The notes below the pieces were generated by a model, which worked only from the letters and a program-made list of their open reading frames with translations, did no database searches and was not told where the DNA came from. A stretch of 64,000 bases of DNA from Arion vulgaris (lineage: Eukaryota > Mollusca > Gastropoda > Stylommatophora > Arionidae): NCBI GenBank assembly GCA_020796225.1, contig CM036759.1, positions 2,366,782 through 2,430,781 of the forward strand, given 5' to 3'. Shown in pieces: positions 48,801 to 60,800 of the stretch. The translations under genes and the position numbers were made by a program. Within the stretch, counting starts at the first letter, position 1. Every line of letters starts with the position of its first letter.

Positions 48801-51800
48801 CGTTTCGATTTTGACGAAAATTTCTCTCCGGATGAGTAGTGGTGGGGAAGGATCTAGCAGGGTTTGGGCAGCGTATCTCAGAGTGGCGTTCCGCCACCTT
48901 CGATTCCAGGACGTCCATACGCGTGCATCTTAGAAATTGTATGGGCGTCTGACGCGAGGATGGGACTGCGTCCCATCGTATGGCGCATCACGAACCTGTA
49001 GGAAAGTCGAGGCGGAAACTGCTCTATTTTTTTCCAATAAGCGGCCTTACAGGCGATCTCGCAATGAGATCGACAAAGCGGTCGCGTAATAACTGGGGTC
49101 CACCACCGCCTGTCCTTCCTCTTTCTGTGCTGCAGTGATCTTAGCATATATATCAGCCAAGCGATGAGAATAATCGTGTACGATTCCCAGCTATTTGGGA
49201 CGCCCTATAAAATACAGAAAAGAGCTCAGTGGACGACCTGTTGTCCATACAACCTGACCATTGTCATCAATAATTGCTCAGGGTCTTGTATGGTGAGCAT
49301 CTGGATTTGTAGCTCACTTCGGACGGAGGCCGACACATTGTCCAGGATGGTATACAGTTTATCTTCACCCGTTAGTCGGTAAAGTCTCCAATAAGAGCGT
49401 ACGCTCCTGGCAAACTCCGCTATGGAGGGCCCGACACCATCACTGAATGTACTCAAGGTGATCCCAGGATAATCCTGTGGCGCCACCCCACCGCCTACTT
49501 ACATCTAACCCATGACCTCCTCTGTCATACCTATGAGCCATCATAAATATTACGCAATGCGATAGAAATATAGCAATACAAATTAAGTGACCAAACGAGT
49601 ACAATTATCAGAAATATATAACCTGAAACACCAATAGTCAACCAGATGTTATATAATTAAGTAGTAATGATCATATACGTAAAAAAAATGCATATTCATA
49701 TCTAGCAACAAGTAATGGTAAGATTGAATAAGAAAGATATACTCACGATGCAATTAATGCCATATAATATGATGTAAAAAAACTGATAACATAATGTTCA
49801 TAAATGTTCAACGCTATAGAAGTCACAAATCAGTCTTCATCCTGGGTAACGGACATCACTGTACACAGTATCCAGAACTATAATTGTAGACTTCATAAAG
49901 ACAGTTCTTAGATACAACAAGCGAACAATGGAGACTATATAATCCAGGTTCATCCCAGAGTACATGCACCAGTGAGAGACTGGCATAGCTCACTTCCATT
50001 GCAGGAACCTAATTTGTCACATAACAGTCCGTAAATATTTTCCGGACAATCCTTTTCTGAACAATGTAATCCTATGAATTCGGTCTTAAAAGTGCGATGA
50101 CCAATTGTGCTGTTGCATTTTCCAGAACAACCGTTAGAACAGTTGAACTCATAGTATGTTCCGTAAGTGCCTGGATGACATAATCAGTTCTTGTGTCGCA
50201 TATGTCAACGCAACTGGAAGAACAAAAACTGCAAGGAAATTCTGTTCCGAAAGTACCTGGTATATTCGTAGGTCGAATCCCAACTAGAAGGTTGAAAATA
50301 AGTGTTATATACCAGGTGAAGGATGATACCAAATTTCCAATTGTGGACGAGACGCTCGATTGAATCCCCCTGTAGGAAGGTCGAGGGTCAGTGTGGAAAC
50401 CCGTTGTAAAGAGTTATCAAGGTTCAAACGCCGACGACATTATCGTTAGAAATCGATAGAGCATTTCTTGTGGAAAGGGGCAGTGGAGGTTATTGCCTGC
50501 CGTGTAAGCTGTTTCAAATGTATGCAATCATGGAAAATAATGATCGATAGAGCCTTCCATGCAGGAAGGTGGAAACCAAGGATGTAGGCTAGAAAATAGT
50601 CAAATGTTGAAAATAGTTATCGACAAAAACAACTCACTTTGATAGAGTGATTCTGGTCCACAGTTGGTGTGGGACGGTGGGCAGATCTTTTTTACCTCTG
50701 ACACCAAATTGTTATAGGTGGGGGTCCATGCACACTCGATAATAAAAGCCAATGCTGTCGTTCAGTATTCATATATATATTTATTTGCATGTTAATCATG
50801 GCACAAAACCGCCTGTCTCATCTCAAGGGTTCAATCTTGAGTCACCTTGTTTACTAAAGGAATGTTGCTATTCGTCACTACAGCTACGTAAAACTCATTT
50901 TGTTGTATGTGTTGCGCTCTGTAGAGAGTGCAAACATAGTCTCAACTATTAATTATCTAATTACATACTACACTAACTATATGGCTAACTGTCCATTCCT
51001 CCGCTGCCATCTGGGGAACTATGACACTTCCATCCATCCATCCATCCTTCCTTCCATCCATCCTTCCATCCATCCTTCCTTCCTTCCATCTTCCCCCTTC
51101 CTTCCACCCTTCCTTCCATCCCTCCTTCCTTCCATCCATCCATCCTTCCTTCCATCCTCCTTCCTTCCATCCATCCTTCCATCCATCCCATCCTTCCTTC
51201 CTTCCTTCATCCATCCTTCCTTCCATCCATCCTTCCTTCCATCCACCATCCTTCCATCCATCCACCATCCTTCCATCATCCATCCTTCCTTCCTTCCATC
51301 CATCCTTCCTTCCATCCATCCTTCCATCCATCCATCCTTCCTTCCATCCTTCCTTAAATCCATCCTTCCTTCCATCCTTCCGTCCATCTATCTATCTATC
51401 TATCTATCTATCACCTTATGTTAAATATCTTAGTAACAATTAGCAACAATTTGATATATCTAAGTAACTAGTTTTGTTACATATAAGGGAAGACTACAGT
51501 AAATAAAGTCAACTAGTTTTGTTACATATAAGGGAAGACTACAGTAAATAAAGTCAACTAGTTTTGTTACATATAAGGGAAGACTGCAGTAAATAAAGTC
51601 AACTAGTTTTGTTACATATAAGGGAAGACTACAGTAAATAAAGTCAACTAGTTGTTACATATAAGGGAAGACTGCAGTAAATAAAGTCAACTAGTTTTGT
51701 TACATATAAGGGAAGACTGCAGTAAATAAAGTCAACTAGTTTTGTTACATATAAGGGAAGACTACAGTAAATAAAGTCAACTAGTTTTGTTACATATAAG

Positions 51801-54800
51801 GGAAGACTGCAGTAAATAAAGTCAACTAGTTTTGTTACATATAAGGGAAGACTACAGTAAATAAAGTCAACTAGTTGTTACATATAAGGGAAGACTGCAG
51901 TAAATAAAGTCAACTAGTTTTGTTACATATAAGGGAAGACTACATGTTACATATAAGGGAAGACTACAGTAAAACTATGTAGCAATGGAGCGATATAAGG
52001 AAGACTACAGTAAAACTATGTAGCAGTTGAGAGACACACAAAAAACAAAGTACTCTAGTTTATAACAAGTACAGAAAACAATATACAGCCATGTTTTGAC
52101 CAAAAGGTTGGTTTTCAATTTCTAGTTTTTCAAAATTATTTCATTTTTTTAGTCACATTTTCATTTGAGAAACATTAGGGATTTATTCTTTGACTGTCTA
52201 TGTTATGTCTGGTGTCTAGGAATGTCTTCACTTTTGTTGTGTATCCTTTTCTTGTTGATAAAAGCATTTTGGTCAAAACATTGCTGTATATTATTTTTGT
52301 ACTTTGTAAAACTACAGTACTTTGCTTTTTACATGTTTCACAATAGTTTTGTTACAGAGAAAGTTAAGTTTTGTTACAGAGAAAGTTAACAGTTTTGTTA
52401 CAGAGAAAGTTAACAGTTTTGTTACAGAGAAAGTTAAGTTTTGTTACAGAGAAAGTTAACAGTTTTGTTACAGAGAAAGTTAACAGGCACAAACACATCA
52501 ATTTATTTTTATGGTTATACAGTTTATGAAAACTAGCAGCAAGTAAATGTAGTAATGAGATGAGAACAAGGTTCTACAAGATGACATACCTGTATTCAGT
52601 GTATGGGGCAAACAGAAGTATAACCAAGGCTGGAAGGCCAGCAAGTAAATGTAGTAATGAGATGAGAACAAGGTTCTACAAGATGACATACCTGTATTCA
52701 GTGTATGGGGCAAACAGAAGTATAACCAAGGCTGGCAGGCCAGCAAGTAAATGTAGTAATGAGATGAGAACAAGGTTCTACAAGATGACATACCTGTATT
52801 CAGTGTATGGGGCAAACAGCAGTGTAACCAAGGCTGGAAGGCCAGCAAGTAAATGTAGTAATGAGATGAGAACAAGGTTCTACAAGATGACATACCTGTA
52901 TTCAGTGTATGGGGCAAACAGCAGTGTAACCAAGGCTGGAAGGCCAGCAAGTAAATGTAGTAATGAGATGAGAACAAAGTTCTACAAGATGACATACCTG
53001 TATTCAGTGTATGGGGCAAACAGCAGTGTAACCAAGGCTGGCAGACCAGGAATCTGTGGCATAATAGTTGTATCCCTAGCTACTATATTGTTGCCATGTG
53101 GGTTCATACTGATGGAACTGGAAACCATCAGACGACTGAACTTGTTTTGTGGGTCCTCATCAACAGCAACTGAATTGACACTGTCAAGGTCAATCTTGAC
53201 AACTCTTTGACCAGAATAGACAACAAAAATGATTGTGAGAACTTGGAAAACATTGTTACGGTATTGATAGGGCAAATGGCGCCAATTTTAAGATGCAAAC
53301 ACGTCACCATGAACACAAAAGAGCAATGTTCAACACAATCTTTCTCCCACATTATGTTACCAGTGCCAAACCTGGACGTTGACAACAAACGATAGAAGAA
53401 AACTAGTCACAACAGAGATGAAGTGTCTACCAGAATGCTGGGTGTAACAAGAAGAGACCGGTTGAGAAATGAAGACATCAGGAAAAAGTGGGTACAACAT
53501 CAGTACTAGACTTCATCAAGAAACAACAAATTAAATGGTTCGGTCACGTAAGCAGATTACCATCAGACAGTGCACCCCAAAGAGCAATGCTGCTCCGATA
53601 CAATGGGTACAAAGCAAAAGGCCGCACGCAAAAGATGGACCTCAGAGATAACAGAGGCGCGAAAGAGACTATCTACGAAGCGCATACTAGGGCCCGTTTT
53701 AGAAATCTCTTCCTGACCTGACGCTGTGAGGCATACAGGATTCGAGAAAGAAAGAAAGAAAGAAAGAAAGGAAGTTTAGTTTTAGTCATCGGTTCATCAT
53801 CACTGCACATCAAACCAATTAGTCCATAAGTGCTTGGATCTCTTCTTCAATATGTCTCTCAGTTTAGTTTAGTCGTCAGATCATCATCACTGCACATCAA
53901 ACCAATTAGTCCATAAGTGCTTGGATCTCTTCTTCAATATGTCTCTCAGTTTAGTTTAGTCATCAGATCATCATCACTGCACATCAAACCAATTAGTTCA
54001 TAAGTGCCTGGATCTCTTCCTCAATATGTCTCTCAGTTTAGTCATTAGATCATCATCACTGCACATCGGAAGCAATTAGTCCATAAGTGCTTATATCTCT
54101 TCCTCAATATGTCTCTCAGTTTAGTTAAGTCATCAGATCATCATAACTGCACATCAAACCAATTAGTCCATAAGTGCTCTGATCTCTTCCTCAATATGTC
54201 TCTCAGAATGTGGCAACTAACGACATCAGTTCTTTGTTGGTTTACTATTCTTCTTTGGCTAACAGTAAAGTACTCTTGTTTAGTTACACCACAGTTGACT
54301 TGGAAATCTTGCATTCTGGTTAGGGTTGTAGATTCACTACTATTACTTGAATCATTTACATGTCCTCTATCCTTTAGAAAAATACTCTAACCCTTTATAA
54401 TCCGTTATAAGAGGGAGAGGATGGAGATATGTTGAACATATCTTGAGAAGAAATGATCAAAGAATACCAGAGCATGCATTGAAGTGGGAGGAAAAGAGTT
54501 CAAGAAAGAGAGGATGGAGATATGTTGAACATATCTTGAGAAGAAATGATCAAAGAATACCAAAGCATGCATTGAAGTGGGAGGAAAAGAGTTCAAGAAA
54601 GAGAGGATGGAGATATGTTGAACATATCTTGAGAAGAAATGATCAAAGAATACCAGAGCATGCATTGAAGTGGGAGGAAAAGAGTTCAAGAAAGAGAGGA
54701 TGGAGATATGTTGAACATATCTTGAGAAGAAATGATCAAAGAATACCAGAGCATGCATTGAAGTGGGAGGAAAAGAGTTCAAGAAAGAGAGGATGGAGAT

Positions 54801-57800
54801 ATGTTGGACATATCTTGAGAAGAAATGATCAAAGAATACCAAAGCATGCATTGAAGTGGGAGGAAAAGAGTTCAAGAAAGAGAGGATGGAGATATGTTGG
54901 ACATATCTTGAGAAGAAATGATCAAAGAATACCAGAGCATGCATTGAAGTGGGAGGAAAAGAGTTCAAGAAAGAGAGGATGGAGATATGTTGAACATATC
55001 TTGAGAAGAAATGATCAAAGAATACCAGAGCATGCATTGAAGTGGGAGGAAAAGAGTTCAAGAAAGAGAGGATGGAGATATGTTGAACATATCTTGAGAA
55101 GAAATGATCAAAGAATACCAAAGCATGCATTGAAGTGGGAGGAAAAGAGTTCAAGAAAGAGAGGATGGAGATATGTTGAACATATCTTGAGAAGAAATGA
55201 TCAAAGAATACCAAAGCATGCATTGAAGTGGGAGGAAAAGAGTTCAAGAAAGAGAGGATGGAGATATGTTGAACATATCTTGAGAAGAAATGATCAAAGA
55301 ATACCAAAGCATGCATTGAAGTGGGAGGAAAAGAGTTCAAGAAAGAGAGGATGGAGATATGTTGAACATATCTTGAGAAGAAATGATCAAAGAATACCAA
55401 AGCATGCATTGAAGTGGGAGGAAAAGAGTTCAAGAAAGAGAGGATGGAGATATGTTGGACATATCTTGAGAAGAAATGATCAAAGAATACCAAAGCATGC
55501 ATTTAAATGGGAGGAAAAGAGTTCAAGAAAGAGAGGATGGAGATATGTTGAACATATCTTGAGAAGAAATGATCAAAGAATACCAAAGCATGCATTGAAG
55601 TGGGAGGAAAAGAGTTCAAGAAAGAGAGGATGGAGATATGTTGAACATATCTTGAGAAGAAATGATCAAAGAATACCAAAGCATGCATTGAAGTGGGAGG
55701 AAAAGAGTTCAAGAAAGAGAGGATGGAGATATGTTGGACATATCTTGAGAAGAAATGATCAAAGAATACCAAAGCATGCATTGAAGTGGGAGGAAAAGAG
55801 TTCAAGAAAGAGAGGATGGAGATATGTTGGACATATCTTGAGAAGAAATGATCAAAGAATACCAGAGCATGCATTGAAGTGGGAGGAAAAGAGTTCAAGA
55901 AAGAGAGGATGGAGATATGTTGGACATATCTTGAGAAGAAATGATCAAAGAATACCAGAGCATGCATTGAAGTGGGAGGAAAAGAGTTCAAGAAAGAGAG
56001 GATGGAGATATGTTGGACATATCTTGAGAAGAAATGATCAAAGAATACCAGAGCATGCATTGAAGTGGGAGGAAAAGAGTTCAAGAAAGAGAGGATGGAG
56101 ATATGTTGGACATATCTTGAGAAGAAATGATCAAAGAATACCAGAGCATGCATTGAAGTGGGAGGAAAAGGGTTCAAGAAAAGGAGGATGCCATAGGAAG
56201 ACCCTGAAACGAACTTTGCTGAGAGAGGCAAAAATATCACTCTCAATTCCATGGAAGAGATTGAGCAAGTTCTTCAGGACAGAGCGGTATGGAGAAATTG
56301 CTTGCAGGCCCTATGTAACGATAATGGTTGGAGAGGAATTATTATTATTTTAAATGTATTATGTAAACATCTGTAGCTTAAGCGGTAGTGAGCTTGATCA
56401 CAACCTTAGTGTACCTGGTTCAAACTCCGCGGTGGGCAAGTTTGGAAGCAAATTAGTTCCTTGAATTTTTATGAATAATAAAAATAAACCTCACCGTTCA
56501 GAAAGCAATGGCAAACTACTGAAGTATAAGAGGTGCCTATAAAATCTAAGACTCGTTTACTGTTGTTGATGTCTAAGTGCTGTAAAGAATATGCCACGAT
56601 TTTAGATTTTCATGATCAAATTCCAACACAGAACAGAGATAATCAAAGCTGCATATGTGTCTATGTATATATTAGTCCTAATAGATAGCTCTCTTGTTGA
56701 CTAAATTGTTAGTGGTATACTCAGTCTGTCATCTTCTACTACATAGATAGCTCTCTTGTTGACTAAATTGTTAGTGGTATACTCAGTCTGTCATCTTCTA
56801 CTATATAGATAGCTCTCTTGTTGACTAAATTGTTAGTGGTATACTCAGTCTGTCATCTTCTACTTGCGTTCACTCACTATCAATTCAGGTGTAGTCAGGG
56901 CACCTGGTATGGCGCATCAGACTGATTTTTGCATGAAGGACTGCTTTCTCTTTATCTGTGCCCCGCCATATGGATGTTCCATCTCTGATTTCGAGATAAA
57001 TCATCATCAGGTGTCGTGTCAGCTGATGTAGGTGATCTCCCCAAATCGCTTGTGTTGCTATCATCTCAGATGTTGACGCTCTTCCATGCCATGAAGTCAG
57101 GCTGTCCAAAATTGTCTCTGTCTTTCTCTGTCTCGTCTCCCCTCGATTTTACTGTTGTTACAATGTACTCTAAACCTCCCTTTCTCATCACATGTCCGAA
57201 AAATGATGACTGCCTCTTTCTTATATTGACAAAAAGTTTGTTCTGTGTCTTGACCTCATTCAACACCTCCACATTAGTCAGAGATAAATATGTAATCATA
57301 AATGACAGGTTTAAAATTGTCACAGAAATCAGTAATAATGTCATGACTCGGCATACTGTGTGTGCCTGTCATGGTTCAACATACTTTTGTCTGCCGCTGA
57401 ATGTGACACTGTTAAATGTCATCTCTAGTGGGTTGGTTGGACCTGACAAGGGAACCTGAGGACAAACAAGGAATGAGAACAAATGAAACCAACATTGAAC
57501 ATAAGTTAATGATGTTTGAAAGAATCTTTGACTTATGACAATTAATGATGGCATAGAATCTAGCATGGAACACATTGATATAACTTGAGTGTTACATACC
57601 GGTCATTCTCTCATGGAAAGGGGCGTTGGTATAATCAACCATGATTGATGACAGCTGTTGCTACTGCTAGACTACTACTACTGCTGCTACTACTACTACC
57701 ACTAGGTTACAATTACTGCAGCTACCACCACTACCACTGCTGCTAGATTACTACTACTACTACTGCAGCTACCACCACTAGACAACTACTACTACTATTA

Positions 57801-60800
57801 CTACTGCAGCTGCTTCTACTACTTCTCCTACTACTACAACTGCTATACTATCACTGCTGCTACTATTATTCTTAATTCATAAAGCTGGTAAAAAAGTTCT
57901 GATAAGACATTTTCTAAAGCATCAGACATACACTAACCAAACAAAGCTAATCTACAAATCCAATCCAACATTTGAATTTATCTGCTTCTTGCAATACTAG
58001 GGATAATCCAACAAACACAAACAGTACATACAAAAATAAAAAATTAAAATATCTAAATACCTATTTTTATACCATGTTGTATATTAGGGAATACACCATT
58101 AGATTATCTTTGTCAAATAGCATAGACAGAGTGATGTTGTCAACATCTTGTTAGCAATCTTTACTTCCTAGTCTTGCTGTGCTACTCCATTGAGATGTGT
58201 TTTTATCTTTGTCAAACAGCATACATCCTGTTACCAGTCTTTCTGCTATTCATCACGTATATTGACCACATCTGTAAAATAGCTAACACCAGGGAAGGAA
58301 ACAACCTCGGGGAACTCTTAAATGAATTTCTTTTTGCAGGCGATCAGGCAATCATATCAACAACAGAAGAACAGCTACAACAACACATCAACAGACTCCA
58401 GTTAGCATGTAACGAATACAACATGAGAATAAACATCGACAAAACAGAAGTAATGACATTCGCCAGAGAGAAAGCTCTACCAATATCTCCATCGATAATC
58501 ACCTACTAAATCAAGTAAAATATTTTACATACCTGGGAGCATTTTTCATCAAATGGAAGAATAACTAATGAAATTCAACACAGATGCAACAAAGCAAATC
58601 AAATGATAGGGCAAATGGCGCCAATTTTAAGATGCAAACACGTCACCATGAACACAAAAGAGCAATGTTCAACACAATCTTTCTCCCACATTATGTTACC
58701 AGTGCCAAACCTGGACGCTGACAACAAATGATAGAAGAAAACTAGTCACAACAGAGATGAAGTGTCTCAGCAGAATGCTGGGTGTAACAAGAAGAGACCG
58801 GTTGAGAAATGAAGACATCAGGAAAAAGTGGGTACAACATCAGTACTAGACTTCATCAAGAAACAACAAATTAAATGGTTCGGCCACGTAAGCAGATTAC
58901 CATCAGACAGTGCACCCCAAAGAGCAATGATGCTCCGATAAAATGGGTACAAAGCAAAAGGTCGCACGCAAAGATGGACCTCAGATAACAGAGGCAGCGA
59001 AAGAGACTATCTCGAGCGCATACTAGGGCCCGTTTAGAAATCTCTTCCTGACCTGGCGCTGTGAGGCATACAGGATTCGAGAAAGAAAGAAAGAAAGAAA
59101 GACCAGTCTTTACTTCCCAGTCTTGCTGTGCTACTCCATTGAGATAGGGGTCAACCTAAGAGTATTTTGCTGTCAGAAATAATGTCACTTCAACTATGCA
59201 TTTTAAACCCTGGACCATACATCTAGGAAGCAAGTACACAAACAACTGTGCTGTCACAGTTCTAGAAGTATTTAAAGTAGACAACAGTATAGAATCTGGA
59301 CTGCAGTAATGCAGCCTGGTGCCAGTGTCAGTCAGCACTTGGAGGTGAAAAAGGATCGTTATCTCCGGTTGACTGCCTTAAACTACTGTTGTCTCTGAGA
59401 CCTCTAGCTACAGACATATAAACCATTCAACAACAGAATACTGCTATAATAATATTGTCGTCTGCCTACCTTTCTTCCTCTGTTTTTGAGTCTTGTATTG
59501 AAAGTACTATCAGAATGTGATGGTAGACTAACTTTCAACCAAGAATCTGGTCTAGCAGTGTTGACATCTAATCCTCTTTGAGTGTTACGCCACTCATGGT
59601 TTTGCTGGGGAAGTACACATGTTTTATTAACTGACAATTTTAAACATAAAAGTACACAAGTTATTCAAACACAAGTTCTAGTACTTTAATGAAGACAGAA
59701 TGAAACTTGTTGGTCTAAGAATGAGTTAATATTTCAATCATTCAACAGCAGCAAGTCTCTAATGAAACTAGCATCTTCTATGACACTTCATTAAAAAAAT
59801 GTCTCTATGTAAGGTGTATATTTATCAGATGTATATAATGTATCAGGGACAGAGATTTGTGGAGATCCATAATCTTTTCTGGCCACTCCAATATTCAATC
59901 CAAGTTCTTGCAATCTAGCAGATAATGTGGATTGATTTAGATGAAAATCATCTTTGCCACCACACTCTATAGAGGCGTTCAAAATGTCAGCTCTGTTCAT
60001 TGGCTGGCCCCTTGATTTGGTTGCAGAGCCAGCCTGCTCTCTTGTTGAAAACAACACCCATGTGCCCTGGAAAAAGATATGTTAATTCTGCAAATTGTTC
60101 ATGCTTGTAGTGAGTGTTTCAGTTCATTGCCTGCACACTGAACCAGCCCTAGCTTCAGATCATTCTCAATGAATCGCTTAGAATGCACAAAGAGTGTAGT
60201 TTTATGACTATAGCCAGAGTAGTGCCTTAGTCACTGCCAATACTTCTACTGTCATGCTACTTGTTGTCATATTAAATGTACCACCGACTTCTTTGACCTT
60301 TCTGCCATATGAGCTTGCAGAAAAGGCCCATAGTAAAGAGTCTTCAATGCTACATAGAACCAGTAGTGACATATGGATGCAAGTCTTGCACATAGAACCA
60401 GTAGTGACATATGGATGCAAGTCTTGGACATAGAACCAGTAGTGACATATGGATGCAAGTCTTGGACATAGAACCAGTAGTGACATATGGATGCAAGTCT
60501 TGTACATAGAACCAGTAGTGACATATGGATGCAAGTCTTGCACATAGAACCAGTAGTGACATATGGATGCAAGTCTTGCACATATAACCAGTAGTGACAT
60601 ATGGATGCAAGTCTTGGACATAGAACCAGTAGTGACATATGGATGCAAGTCTTGGACATAGAACCAGTAGTGACATATGGATGCAAGTCTTGCACATAGA
60701 ACCAGTAGTGACATATGGATGCAAGTCTTGGACATAGAACCAGTAGTGACATATGGATGCAAGTCTTGGACATAGAACCAGTAGTGACATATGGATGCAA

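Larger units (their letters stand above)
44887..51026 (-). mobile_element. LTR retrotransposon, element 2 (6.14 kb, minus orientation)
   Basis: LTRs at 44887-45212 and 50710-51026 are flanked by a CTTC duplication (44883-44886, 51027-51030). The interior is colinear with element 1 and, apart from gag, closely similar. It sits in a TDRD9 intron in the same orientation as the gene, inside a TTCC array. No RT, protease or integrase motif. Small indels are more frequent than in element 1. Confidence 0.9.
44818..51390. repeat. TTCC/CATC simple-repeat array, split by LTR element 2
   Basis: CATCCTTCCTTC-type repeats at 44818-44886 continue at 51027-51390, then CTAT repeats to 51410. The frames across it (Pro-Ser-Phe or Trp-Lys-Glu-Gly) are not genes. 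Confidence 0.93.

Noticed and set aside
50900..51443. Pro/Ser and Trp/Lys/Gly-rich frames
   Set aside because: TTCC/CATC simple repeat.
59791..60057. Candidate TDRD9 exon between the Tudor end and the PLSGPTNP segment
   Set aside because: It reads as LINE RNase H (GHMGV, RADILNA), has no good donor, and the exon at 59470-59604 fills the gap in phase.
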